Assembly (NCBI GenBank): GCA_020435025.1
Contig: JAGRAG010000288.1
Span: forward strand, 1 to 19,766
DNA: 19,766 nt
DNA from: Bdellovibrionales bacterium
Lineage (GTDB): Bacteria > Bdellovibrionota > Bdellovibrionia > Bdellovibrionales > UBA1609
Direction: 5' to 3'
Both the position numbers and the translations under genes were made by a program. Under the pieces are notes generated by a model. That model saw only the letters and a program-made list of their open reading frames with translations. It was not told the origin of the DNA and searched no databases. Below, in pieces: positions 8,101 to 15,461 of this stretch. Position 1 is the stretch's first letter. The number at the start of each line of letters is the position of its first letter.

Positions 8101-8362
8101 TTCTTTGAATGGTAAACGCCGAACTGCTCGGAGGCTTAATTTTACCAAGATTGACGTCTCTTTGAGAAAAACTCATTCTTTCTGCAGTCGGTAAAACTGA
8201 CTTACTTTTTTTCTCTTCTATATTTTGAGATTTCTTCTCTAGACGTTTAAATAGTTCTCCAACAGTTCGTTTTTTTGGGGCTGCACACAGCTCTCCGTTG
8301 CTAACCAGTAAAGTCGCGAATATTAAAGTTAGCATCATAACACTATGTTTTTTACTACTCAC
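5189..8362 (-). CDS. gltD: GltD/AgmU-like large periplasmic TPR protein
   Basis: A 1057-residue exported protein built almost wholly of TPR/YbgF-like helical repeats. A signal peptide covers about residues 1-28 (MMLTLIFATLLVSNGEL, cleavage near CAA-P), followed by a Lys/Ser-rich linker to about residue 60. Repeats follow with the recurrent pattern of small and aromatic residues and Y-P turns (FIRDYPKDEKMPQALFYLGY, RLSKEYPKSKFVNESNFALG, KYPSDKLSIQYLYNAALIRE). The length and make-up match Myxococcus AgmU/GltD. It starts at GTG 8362, overlapping the gltC stop by 8 nt with AGGA 10 nt upstream; ATG codons at 8338 and 8335 are possible alternative starts. The frame is intact throughout, a useful contrast with gltG and aglR. 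It is expected to be a scaffold between the motor and the outer membrane. Confidence 0.85.
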   Translation of the reverse strand: MSSKKHSVMMLTLIFATLLVSNGELCAAPKKRTVGELFKRLEKKSQNIEEKKSKSVLPTAERMSFSQRDVNLGKIKPPSSSAFTIQRSSEEEQELMKVTDESIKQLYTLTKRFNKSSKRGELWLRLAELYSEKARLIEYQIQTEYDEQVKLYLDKKIKKRPRIDLTPAQDYNKKGIQLYKWFIRDYPKDEKMPQALFYLGYNYFELLNEKEGLVYYKRLSKEYPKSKFVNESNFALGEYFFENEKWKEALPYYTQVAKVRRSRLYSFALYKMAWCQYKLGKVRTALQSLERVIKVGRKTKGRGDSSAGGLSRIRLAEESIKDLVIFYGESGLSGDPTDYFIRVSGRKSLDKMLERLGYYYLDTGEREKAKNIFTQMIEKEPYSPKAYDYQYQIVSMYGAAGDDAQFRESAFKWISKYGPLSVWAKKNSENEKLLEKANVLMESTLRSYVLQKHQTAQNSKVTNAREQAEKGYALYFSTFRKTNQLPQMHFFYAELLFDEKKYKQAAEHYLWVIDNANDSIYAEKSLFNALLALDKGLPTDKEMKKIVGESKRKVPFDSTITDFIKTSDRYLSKYPNAENRTSILYRVGNLYYYYNHFEEAEAKFLEVIKSDQKGSKYALWSAESILSMYEMRKDYVGLVKTVDVLMQYPTIAKSRLAPKIEKIKQNSQFIQAKNLEETDKGMEESAKAFEKIAQTNNDTELGMKAAYNAAVNYSKAGNVAQAVGLFTAVFQSKKSSDKNKQAALQYLAESSAQMGKYKEAAEFYELYVSKYPSDKLSIQYLYNAALIREGILYYTAALKNYEAYYKKSRSNEKHTVLYRIGRLWERRRKKGNFNKAIDYYKQYFHSPANDIELKVETAFRLAYLYEWLKDTSKSDFWYLKVVGLEKQARGSLAAKGYAAEAKFKLVYKHYLNFRSVKIGLQNAQSAIKRKIDLKARLEKELASVIRYDHGGMIVASLTLQGQAEQHMAASIVNAPVPGGLSKEDHAKYVEQVGKIAEPFSKNAIKFYNDAIDKGKKLQGYNNWLIVAQHELEKLTPSSDPAKAFTVFSTKMLDWKGL

Positions 8363-9992
8363 AACTTTGTGTTCCTACATAATGATAGTTTCCAATTTCA
8401 TCGAGCCAATACTCTCCTTGAAAAGTCCAATACTCATACCCATTTTGTATGTAGTAATCACGACTATTATCTTCATCAATCTTAGCCGTCGGAAGATCTT
8501 TGCCCGCCACTTTCTTTTTGAGGTATTCTTTTTTGCCATTAAGCATTTCATACCGAATGAAGGCTTCTTGCTCAAAAAGACCAAATAGTTCTGTTCTCAT
8601 TCCTTGTAAGTTAACTAGCAATGTTCTTCCCGCCTGTGTTCTCGCTTTTAAAAGGCGTCGCTTTAATACACGCTGTACATATCGCCCAACCCCTGAAGAC
8701 CGCCAGCTTGGGGACATCTGCTCCCATTGACGGCGCTCTCTAAGGAGGTTTTTTATATATCGGTAACCCCGTTTAAAATCTCCACTCCGATTCAAATGGC
8801 GTAAAACAATATAAGGAAGGCTGTATTTACCCAGGTTGTCTTCTTCTTTTTCACCCTTTTTTAAAGAAAGAATCACAGCAACCACTTCGTTAAAAACATC
8901 AACAGGCTTATGCCGCTCTTTAAGATAAACCCCTATTTTCTTATAGATAGGTTTATAAATGCGGTTAAAGATATTTAATATTTTTTCCATCTCATCATAT
9001 TTACAAATGTATAGATAAACGATCGATCGCACCAATAGAGACTCAGGCAAATAGTAATTCTCATAAAACGAAGAATGAAGAGACTGAAAGTTACTCAAAG
9101 CCGATCGAAATCGACCAGAACGCAGCATAGCCCAACTCGACTCAAATAAAGTCTCATGCCATGTCATCGTGTCCCTTGGAATCTCTCGATAGGCTTCGAT
9201 CGCTTCATCCCATTTTTTTGCCTGATAAAATACTCTCGCACGCCCAATCTGTGCGGCCACTTTCTGCGAGTCAGTGATAGAGGTCCCTTCTCTTGAAGAG
9301 ATTAAATCTTCAAAGGCCATCAGTGCTTGCTTATTAGATTTTGCTTCCGCATAGGAAAGTGCCTGTAGGTATTTTGCCTCTCCAAAATACTCACTGGATC
9401 TGCGAATTTTTCCGAAGGTTTTAGCAGCATCATTAAAAAGCTTGTTTCTTAGTTGGTGCTCTCCAATTCTAAAGAAGAGAAGGTCTAACTGATCTTTTGG
9501 AAACTGATTAAGATTAATTTTTTTAATCGCATAGTTTAAAAGCGTGTCATCTTCAAGACGACTGGCCGACAGAGACAGTTTTTCGATGCTTTTTGAAATG
9601 TATTTGCTTCTTCCTTTTTTAATCACGCTAATAAAATTAAAAGCCGCTCCTTGATCAAACTTTAACTCGTACAAGGCGGAACCTAGCAAGTACTTAATTT
9701 GCGTACGCTGAGATCGATACCTAGGATTGTATGAAAGTTGAAATAGTAGTTTGGAGGCTTCTTCATAATTTCGATCTTTCAGCAGCGCATAAGCCTTTCG
9801 TAATTCACTATTTGACGAACGCGTCGACTTCGCGCGACTGACTCTTCGCTTCGCAGTTGCCTTACGTCGAGCGACCGTAGTAGTTTGGCCAGTTTCTAGC
9901 AACCTTGTACCTGATTGTTGGTCACCCAGAACCGGGATCACTAACAGTAAAGACGATATCAGTAGTAAAAGAGTCTTATTAAATTTCTTCAT
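8355..9992 (-). CDS. gltC: GltC-like periplasmic TPR protein
   Basis: A 545-residue exported protein. The signal peptide is MKKFNKTLLLLISSLLLVIP, with cleavage near residue 24. A short, very basic, Arg/Lys/Ala/Ser-rich stretch follows (about 40-60), then TPR repeats from about 62 to 320 (AYALLKDRNYEEASKLLFQL, ALSYAEAKSNKQALMAFEDL, RVFYQAKKWDEAIEAYREIP). The C-terminal region is not TPR-like and ends with the aromatic motif YEYWTFQGEYWLDEIGNYHY. Its ATG overlaps the stop of the upstream barrel gene (ATGA), so the two are translationally coupled. In Myxococcus GltC follows gltB and gltA in the same order and works with these outer-membrane barrels, which supports the call. Confidence 0.82.
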   Translation of the reverse strand: MKKFNKTLLLLISSLLLVIPVLGDQQSGTRLLETGQTTTVARRKATAKRRVSRAKSTRSSNSELRKAYALLKDRNYEEASKLLFQLSYNPRYRSQRTQIKYLLGSALYELKFDQGAAFNFISVIKKGRSKYISKSIEKLSLSASRLEDDTLLNYAIKKINLNQFPKDQLDLLFFRIGEHQLRNKLFNDAAKTFGKIRRSSEYFGEAKYLQALSYAEAKSNKQALMAFEDLISSREGTSITDSQKVAAQIGRARVFYQAKKWDEAIEAYREIPRDTMTWHETLFESSWAMLRSGRFRSALSNFQSLHSSFYENYYLPESLLVRSIVYLYICKYDEMEKILNIFNRIYKPIYKKIGVYLKERHKPVDVFNEVVAVILSLKKGEKEEDNLGKYSLPYIVLRHLNRSGDFKRGYRYIKNLLRERRQWEQMSPSWRSSGVGRYVQRVLKRRLLKARTQAGRTLLVNLQGMRTELFGLFEQEAFIRYEMLNGKKEYLKKKVAGKDLPTAKIDEDNSRDYYIQNGYEYWTFQGEYWLDEIGNYHYVGTQSCE

Positions 9993-10843
9993 CTATAGGT
10001 CGCCTCCGGAAAAAAGAAAGTGACACCTGCTGATATGAAGAGGTCATTTTGTAACTTCGAAGTCGTTGTAGAGGAATTTTTATCTCCCGTAGCAACGTCG
10101 GCACTATAGATATTCCATACAAAATCCCAGCGAAAGGCCATTTTCTTCGATACGGCAAACATTTGGCCAGTCCCTAAAAATAGTGTCGGAACTGAGTCGC
10201 CATCTTTAATTTGGGTCATTCCAAATCCTGGAGCGAAGTAGGTATCAAAGGGAACAACTATTTCATTAAGAAAAGCCATTTTTCCATAAATAGGAACCCA
10301 TTTAAACGCGGCTCCATAAAAGCTATCAGGGGTTACGATGGACTTCGTATTAATGTCTTGATTGTTTCTTAAGTTGTCTGTGACGTCTCTCGTCGATGAA
10401 GAGAGATAGAGATAATTGAGTTCAATTCCTACCTTTTCCGTAAAGTAGTAAGACATACGAAGAGAAAGTCCATAATTTGAAAAGAAGGCATTGTTCAAAC
10501 CGAACATTCCCCCAATACCTGTTTCAAAGCGATGAGTTTTCGGTAGATACTTACGTTGAATGACCGCAATGTCATTAAATGGCTCAAGATCGACAAGATC
10601 TTCAAGTTTTGTAATTGGCTTATCACTCTGTGATTTCTTAACTCTCTCCGTTTGCTCTTTTTTTACTCGATCCACTTCCTGACGATCGTAATCATCATAC
10701 AAGGCTTCAAGTTCAACATCTCCAGAATCTTCTTTATCTCCTCCCTTGCCTTGTGCCAATCCCTTGGGCGAATGCATGAAAAGCCCCGAGACGAGCAAGA
10801 CGAGTAGCAGTTGAACGGCATTGAGTTTCACTAGATCAGCCAC
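9989..10843 (-). CDS. Outer-membrane beta-barrel protein, GltA-like
   Basis: A 284-residue protein of the myxobacterial-type outer-membrane beta-barrel family. A signal peptide covers about residues 1-30 (cleavage near GLA-Q). An acidic then charged periplasmic linker (about 32-88) leads to the hallmark segment FNDIAVIQRKYLPKTHRFE (about 88-106). Alternating beta strands run to the end (SLRMSYYFTEKVGIELNYLY, FRWDFVWNIYSADVA, FISAGVTFFF). The GTG start at 10843 overlaps the upstream barrel gene by 13 nt and has TAGG 6 nt before it; a second GTG at 10831 would shorten it by four residues. It is probably one of the paired GltA/GltB barrels that join the Glt machine to the outer membrane. Naming it GltA rests on gene order only. 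Confidence 0.8.
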   Translation of the reverse strand: MADLVKLNAVQLLLVLLVSGLFMHSPKGLAQGKGGDKEDSGDVELEALYDDYDRQEVDRVKKEQTERVKKSQSDKPITKLEDLVDLEPFNDIAVIQRKYLPKTHRFETGIGGMFGLNNAFFSNYGLSLRMSYYFTEKVGIELNYLYLSSSTRDVTDNLRNNQDINTKSIVTPDSFYGAAFKWVPIYGKMAFLNEIVVPFDTYFAPGFGMTQIKDGDSVPTLFLGTGQMFAVSKKMAFRWDFVWNIYSADVATGDKNSSTTTSKLQNDLFISAGVTFFFPEATYR

Positions 10844-11556
10844 GACAAACCTACCGTTGCAAATGTATGAAAAAATAACGATTCTTCAAATTGAGAGGCA
10901 TCCGGAGCCGGTATTCCGTAAAGGTCGTTGTAAGAAGTCGGTTCCGGCCCCTGATACATCATAAACCTCAGATCGAACCGAAGAGACAGACTGTTTGTCA
11001 GATAAAACTTTTGCCCCAATCCGACATTAGCGCCCACTTTACTCGTCGAACCAAAGCCAATCATCCCTAAACCGGCAATCCCATAGAGGGATAAATTCAT
11101 ATTAAAATCTTTGGCTAAACTGATCTTTCCGTAATAGGCAGTAAACTCATAGTTGGCGAAAATAAAAGATTCGGGATGAGGAGCCAAACTTGCATCGAAT
11201 TTCTTAGGAGGAATCAGGCCCTTTCCTTGTTGCAAATCCTTCCCCATCTGTGAAAGTCCTGAAAGCATAAAAAGCCCGAATATATTTACTCCATGGGATT
11301 CATCAAAATGATAACTTCCCATTACTGAATAATTGACTGTGTTGTATAAAGCTTCCGTTAGGTTGAGACCAATGGATCCACCTAATTCAAACCGGCCTTT
11401 TTTCACGACCGACCGGTTTTTAACCACTTCTATGGTTTCAAAAATCGGAAGCACCGATTCTCGAGCCAATTCATCCGTTGAGAATTCAATGGTCTCAGCA
11501 TTCACGATGAGTGAAAATGGAATTCCTAAAACAAGAAGAATTATCCTATGAAGCAT
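10831..11556 (-). CDS. Outer-membrane beta-barrel protein, GltB-like, first gene of the glt/agl operon
   Basis: A 241-residue exported barrel. The signal peptide is MLHRIILLVLGIPFSLIVNA with cleavage before ETIEF. The rest is a series of amphipathic beta strands (RFELGGSIGLNLTEALYN, YSVMGSYHFDESHGVNIFGL, NLSLYGIAGLGMIGFGS, SLRFDLRFMMYQG), ending in strand FHTFATVGLSWLI. It is shorter than the second barrel and lacks its AVIQRKY segment. The ATG is preceded by AGGA 6 nt upstream. About 300 bp with no gene separates it from kdsD, and the kdsD terminator lies in that gap, so this is likely the first gene of the operon. The GltB name comes from the order barrel-barrel-gltC. Confidence 0.78.
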   Translation of the reverse strand: MLHRIILLVLGIPFSLIVNAETIEFSTDELARESVLPIFETIEVVKNRSVVKKGRFELGGSIGLNLTEALYNTVNYSVMGSYHFDESHGVNIFGLFMLSGLSQMGKDLQQGKGLIPPKKFDASLAPHPESFIFANYEFTAYYGKISLAKDFNMNLSLYGIAGLGMIGFGSTSKVGANVGLGQKFYLTNSLSLRFDLRFMMYQGPEPTSYNDLYGIPAPDASQFEESLFFHTFATVGLSWLI

Positions 11557-11803
11557 ACACCGTCCTAGTATCTCCTTTATCTTAATAGATCTCCTATTGG
11601 GCGGCTATGCTTGGGAAACCACTTTCAGGCCTTAGTCGAGTACCTAAATTCGTGTAAACTCTCATTATTTTGGTTATTTTTAAAGAAAGATGGAAGGAAG
11701 TTCTTATGGAGGATGATTTATATGCTTCTCTCTTCCTTTAAACAGCTTTCAAAAAGGAATTAAAGAACTAAGAAAAAAAATAAATCTTTATTTTTATTTT
11801 TTT
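11557..11803. other. Intergenic region upstream of the glt/agl operon
   Basis: No convincing gene lies here. The operon promoter should be in this stretch on the minus strand. TTTACA (revcomp of 11656-11661) resembles a -35 box, but no good -10 box lies 16-18 bp further on, so I do not assign a promoter. The end next to kdsD (11771-11807) is very A/T-rich, with a 7-bp inverted repeat AAATAAA-TC-TTTATTT. A 13-codon plus-strand frame (ATG 11720) behind GGAGG is noted but not supported. Confidence 0.4.
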
Positions 11804-11831
11804 AAAACTCCCCTCCGAAGGTAGAGGAGAG
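11804..11831 (-). terminator. Intrinsic terminator after kdsD
   Basis: On the minus strand CTCTCCTC (11831-11824) pairs with GAGGGGAG (11815-11808), an 8-bp stem with one G-U pair and an 8-nt loop TACCTTCG, followed by TTTT and a long A/T tract. It begins 23 bp past the kdsD stop, ends the kdsB-pyrG-kdsD transcript and separates it from the glt/agl operon. Confidence 0.7.
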
Positions 11832-11853
11832 ATCGATATCACATTACTTTTCT

Positions 11854-12834
11854 CTACCTTAGACCAGCCTTAATAAGGTCCTGTAAATGTAAAATACCAA
11901 CGGGGCTCAATGGCTGCTCTCCCAATTTATTAGTAACAAACAGAGTTTGAATTTGAAACTGCTCCATTAGAAAAAGTGCCTTTTCGGCCATCTCATCTTG
12001 ATCAATGGTCTTTGGATTTCGAGACATGATCTTCTCAACAGTTTCATCCAAGAGATTCTTCTCTTTTTGAATATGCCGACGAACATCCCCATCTGTAATG
12101 GCGCCAATTAAAGCACCCTTCGCATCAACGACGGAACAGATTCCTCGTACTTCTTTAGATGTCATCAAAGAAAGGACTTCTCGCATGTTTCCATCAAGGC
12201 CAATCGTGGGAACACCTTCTCCAAAGTGCATGAGATCTTTAACTTTTGTAAGTAGCCGTCGCCCTAAACTTCCGCCAGGATGAAATTCGGCGAAATCTTG
12301 TTGGTTAAAACCTCTACGCTTTAACAAAGCCATAGCCAAAGCATCACCAAGAGCCAATGCTACCGTAGAGCTGGATGTCGGAGCCACACCTAAAGGACAA
12401 GCTTCTTCTTTAACACTAGCGTCCAACGCCACATCGGCATTTTCCGCAAGCGAGCTCTTTAAGTTTCCGGTGAGAGCAACAAGAGGAATTCCTTTACGTT
12501 TTGCATAATGAAGTAACGGTGTCATCTCATGAGACTCGCCGCCATAGCTAATAGCAACGACAACATCGCTTCCTGATATTACACCCAAGTCTCCATGAGA
12601 ACTTTCTGCCGGCGAAACAAAAAGCGCAGGAGTTCCTGTAGAACTCATCGTACTGGCAATTTTTCGACCGATCTGACCCGATTTACCCATACCAGAAATG
12701 ATTACTTTGCCTTTGCAGTTTATAAATAAATCGACAGCTCGAGAAAAGTTTTCGTCAATTCGCTCTACTAGATCCATAATGGACTGAGCTTCAATTTTTA
12801 AAACTCTTTTACCCTCTTCAATATCTGACATCAT
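11854..12834 (-). CDS. kdsD: D-arabinose 5-phosphate isomerase (KdsD/KpsF family), SIS plus two CBS domains
   Basis: A 326-residue enzyme that converts D-ribulose 5-phosphate to D-arabinose 5-phosphate, the first step of Kdo synthesis for lipopolysaccharide. The SIS domain (about 30-180) shows VIISGMGKSGQIGRK, SSHGDLGVI and ISYGGES, with the sugar-phosphate site; FAEFHPGGSLGRRLL lies near residues 189-203. Two CBS domains follow (about 210-265 and 272-326). The length matches E. coli KdsD (328 aa). The ATG overlaps the pyrG stop (ATGA) behind an AGAAGGA ribosome binding site, so the genes are translationally coupled. With kdsB in the same operon this is KdsD for lipopolysaccharide rather than a capsule-specific KpsF, though the families cannot be fully separated by sequence. 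Confidence 0.95.
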   Translation of the reverse strand: MMSDIEEGKRVLKIEAQSIMDLVERIDENFSRAVDLFINCKGKVIISGMGKSGQIGRKIASTMSSTGTPALFVSPAESSHGDLGVISGSDVVVAISYGGESHEMTPLLHYAKRKGIPLVALTGNLKSSLAENADVALDASVKEEACPLGVAPTSSSTVALALGDALAMALLKRRGFNQQDFAEFHPGGSLGRRLLTKVKDLMHFGEGVPTIGLDGNMREVLSLMTSKEVRGICSVVDAKGALIGAITDGDVRRHIQKEKNLLDETVEKIMSRNPKTIDQDEMAEKALFLMEQFQIQTLFVTNKLGEQPLSPVGILHLQDLIKAGLR

Positions 12835-14621
12835 TTTTTCCTTCTTGCCTCAGGGGACAAGCCTTTTCCTTTCACAGACGCTGCCACAAATTCAACGAAC
12901 AAAGGATGCGGTGAAAGGGGTCTAGATTTAAACTCCGGATGAAACTGAACGCCAATAAACCATGGATGTTCCTTCACTTCGATAATTTCTACTAAGTCGC
13001 GCTCTTTACATATTCCAGACAGAACCATACCATTTTTTTCAAAAAGGTCCCTGTAGCCATTATTAAACTCAAAGCGGTGTCGATGACGTTCAAGTATACG
13101 AGAGCGGCCATATACTTTTCGCACTAAAGTCCCCTCTTTAAGATCGCAAGGGTAAGCCCCCAGACGCATCGTTCCTCCTTTAGTGACCATACCTCGCTGC
13201 TCTTCCATAAAATCAATAACTAGATTCCGAACCCCTTTAGAGGGGGCTCCAAACTCTCTACTCGTAGCATTTTTTATTCCACATACATTTTTTGCAAACT
13301 CAATGGCAGCTAACTGCATTCCAAAACAGATTCCAAAAAAGGGAATGTAATTTTCACGAGAGTAGCGAATCGCGGTGATCTTTCCTTCTGCGCCTCGCGC
13401 TCCGAAACCACCTGGAACCAAAACACCGTCAACGTCTTCTAAAGCCTTTCTCACATTTTTAGAAGTAAGATTTTCTGAATCCACAAACTTCAATCGTACT
13501 TTTGTTCTATTGGCAATTCCACCGTGAACCAATGACTCATTTAAGGATTTATAACTTTCCTTTAAATCAACGTACTTTCCGACAATACCAATCGTAATTT
13601 CTTTTGTGGGATGCTCGATATTATAGACCATCTCTTGCCATTTTTTCATTCGTGATGGCTTTAGAGGAAGACCTAATCGCTCAATCACTTTCACATCAAA
13701 GCTTTCTTCGTGAAGAGCCAACGGTACTTTATAAATTGTACTTGAATCCAAAGCGGCAATAACATTGTCTGATCGGACGCTGCAAAATAGACCGATTTTA
13801 GAGCGCAGCTCAGAATTGAGAAATTTCTCAGATCGACAGATTAAAAAATCAGGCTGTATTCCTACCTCACGTAATTCTTTAACTGAATGCTGCGTTGGTT
13901 TACTTTTTAACTCTCCCGCAGCGGCAATGTAGGGCACATAGGTTACATGAACAAAAATGGAATTCTCAGGACCAACATCCGCTCGCATCTGCCGAATCGC
14001 TTCAATGAATGGAAGCCCCTCGATGTCCCCAATGGTACCACCAATCTCAACAATCACCACCTCACTGCCTTGAGCGGCTTCGTAAATCCTAGATTTGATC
14101 TCGTCAGTAATGTGGGGAATGACCTGCACGGTTCCCCCTAAGTAGTCCCCTCGTCTTTCTTTACTGATGACTGCCTCATAAATTTGTCCCGCACTGACCG
14201 AGTTGATTCGTCGAGCCGTCATATTTGTAAATCGCTCATAATGGCCTAAATCTAAATCGGTTTCAGCCCCATCTTCAGTAACGTAAACCTCACCATGCTG
14301 AAGTGGGGACATCGTCCCAGGATCAACGTTGATATAAGGGTCCACCTTCATGATCCCAACACTCAGACCGCGACTTTCTAATAAAGTACCTAAGCTGGCC
14401 GCCGTAAGGCCTTTGCCAATAGAAGAGACCACGCCGCCTGTAACAAAAATAAATTTTTGCTTAAAATCGTTTTGCGCTGAAAAAGACGATTTTTTAGTCG
14501 CTCTTCGTTGTTTTTTTACGGAGACTTTTTTAGTCGACTGACGCGCAGTTTTTTTTCTGGACGTGGTCACTTTCGATTTTTTACGAGAACTTGCCTTCTT
14601 GCTTACCTTTTTCTTCGCCAC
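12831..14621 (-). CDS. pyrG: CTP synthase with a basic N-terminal extension
   Basis: CTP synthase (UTP + ATP + glutamine to CTP). The amidoligase domain starts at KFIFVTGGVVSSIGKG (about 56-71). The glutaminase domain has the nucleophile Cys in FFGICFGMQLA and the His/Glu pair in GVQFHPEF. Usual length is about 540 residues; this one has 596 because of about 53 extra N-terminal residues, with 21 Lys/Arg in the first 44 and no acidic residue before Asp52. The long form is favoured: GTG 14621 has AAGAGG 6 nt upstream, directly at the kdsB stop, and there is no Met between the tail and the catalytic domain. It supplies the CTP used by KdsB. The tail may bind nucleic acid or another polyanion; this is a guess. 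Confidence 0.96.
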   Translation of the reverse strand: MAKKKVSKKASSRKKSKVTTSRKKTARQSTKKVSVKKQRRATKKSSFSAQNDFKQKFIFVTGGVVSSIGKGLTAASLGTLLESRGLSVGIMKVDPYINVDPGTMSPLQHGEVYVTEDGAETDLDLGHYERFTNMTARRINSVSAGQIYEAVISKERRGDYLGGTVQVIPHITDEIKSRIYEAAQGSEVVIVEIGGTIGDIEGLPFIEAIRQMRADVGPENSIFVHVTYVPYIAAAGELKSKPTQHSVKELREVGIQPDFLICRSEKFLNSELRSKIGLFCSVRSDNVIAALDSSTIYKVPLALHEESFDVKVIERLGLPLKPSRMKKWQEMVYNIEHPTKEITIGIVGKYVDLKESYKSLNESLVHGGIANRTKVRLKFVDSENLTSKNVRKALEDVDGVLVPGGFGARGAEGKITAIRYSRENYIPFFGICFGMQLAAIEFAKNVCGIKNATSREFGAPSKGVRNLVIDFMEEQRGMVTKGGTMRLGAYPCDLKEGTLVRKVYGRSRILERHRHRFEFNNGYRDLFEKNGMVLSGICKERDLVEIIEVKEHPWFIGVQFHPEFKSRPLSPHPLFVEFVAASVKGKGLSPEARRKK

Positions 14622-14624
14622 CCG

Positions 14625-15359
14625 CTACCTCTTCTCAGCCAATATTTGTTCGATCTTGCCAACGTCTTCTGGAGTGTCCACTCCCCAAGACTCGTGATCC
14701 ACTTGAACCACTTTGATTTTCGCTCCCAAGTACAGAGCACGCAATTGCTCCAAACTCTCCGCACGTTCTATCTCCACAGGACCTTGTTCGCAAAATTTCT
14801 TCAAAAAGGACTTTCTATATCCGTAAAGGCCAATATGTTTCAGGCAACCTCGCGGGGAATCTTGTATAGAATTTCTAGAATAAGGGATGGGAAACCGGCT
14901 AAAATAGAGCGCCTCTGAGTTATGATTTAAAACAATCTTTGCGGTATTTTGGCTTTCAAGATCCTCCAAAGAGGGCAGGCGCCCCAAAGTCGACATGACG
15001 ACCTCAACGGAATCAAAGAAAGGTTCAGCTAATGCATCGACAAGAGTTCCAGAAATAAGGGGCTCGTCACCTTGAATATTTAGCGCTACATCTACTTGGC
15101 GATCTTCAATAGCCGCCCAAACCCGATCACTTCCTGAAGGAAGGTCCGAAGAGGTCATAATCGCTTCCACACCACATTTTTGAGCTAGTTCGGCGATAGC
15201 TTCATGATCGGTCGCAACCAGAAACTCATTTACTTTTTGACTGGTTTGAACCCCTTCGATCACCCATTGTAAAAGAGGCTTTCCAGATATTTTTATCAAC
15301 GGTTTACCTGGCAACCGTGTGGACGCATAACGCGCAGGGATAACTCCAACCACTTGCAT
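14625..15359 (-). CDS. kdsB: 3-deoxy-manno-octulosonate cytidylyltransferase (CMP-Kdo synthetase)
   Basis: A 244-residue cytoplasmic enzyme that activates Kdo with CTP to CMP-Kdo for lipid A-core assembly. Family motifs: VIPARYASTRLPGKPL (nucleotide binding, residues 6-21), VATDHEAI, SSDLPSGSDRVWAA, ALNIQGDEPLI (metal binding), YFSRFPIPYSR, HIGLYGYRKSFL and SWGVDTPEDV. The length is normal for the family (about 245-250). ATG 15359 follows an AGGAAGGG ribosome binding site. The pyrG start lies 3 nt past its stop, with the pyrG ribosome binding site inside the last kdsB codons. It is the first gene of the kdsB-pyrG-kdsD operon, which has a plausible promoter at 15390-15418. Confidence 0.96.
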   Translation of the reverse strand: MQVVGVIPARYASTRLPGKPLIKISGKPLLQWVIEGVQTSQKVNEFLVATDHEAIAELAQKCGVEAIMTSSDLPSGSDRVWAAIEDRQVDVALNIQGDEPLISGTLVDALAEPFFDSVEVVMSTLGRLPSLEDLESQNTAKIVLNHNSEALYFSRFPIPYSRNSIQDSPRGCLKHIGLYGYRKSFLKKFCEQGPVEIERAESLEQLRALYLGAKIKVVQVDHESWGVDTPEDVGKIEQILAEKR

Positions 15360-15389
15360 GATTTTGCCCTTCCTGTTCAGGTTTGAGCG

Positions 15390-15418
15390 AATATAGCAAA
15401 AGTGTGTGGCGATGGCCA
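15390..15418 (-). promoter_or_regulatory. Predicted sigma-70 promoter of kdsB-pyrG-kdsD
   Basis: On the minus strand a -35-like TGGCCA (15418-15413, 4 of 6 to TTGACA) is followed after 17 bp by the -10 box TATATT (15395-15390), which has an upstream TG (TGCTATATT, extended -10). Transcription would start near 15383, leaving a short leader of about 24 nt. The -35 box overlaps an inverted repeat. Confidence 0.5.
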
Positions 15419-15461
15419 GTTTAATTGCTTAAGCTTCAGAGGCCATCGTCAAACGGCCATC
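15410..15461. repeat. Inverted and direct GATGGCC repeats upstream of kdsB
   Basis: CGATGGCC (15410-15417) and GGCCATCG (15441-15448) form a perfect 8-bp inverted repeat with a 23-bp spacer containing the palindrome GCTTAAGC. A further GGCCATC (15455-15461) repeats one arm. One arm overlaps the predicted kdsB -35 box, as an operator would. As RNA from further upstream it could also fold into a hairpin, but no T-run follows, so it is not a standard terminator. Confidence 0.45.

Noticed and set aside
11720..11761. Plus-strand 13-codon frame with GGAGG 9 nt before ATG
   Set aside because: Too short to support, no following gene on that strand, and no conservation information.
14508..14918. Plus-strand frame of 136 codons opposite pyrG and kdsB
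   Set aside because: It lies antisense to conserved enzyme genes; its Phe/Leu-rich make-up comes from the Lys-rich pyrG tail read backwards.
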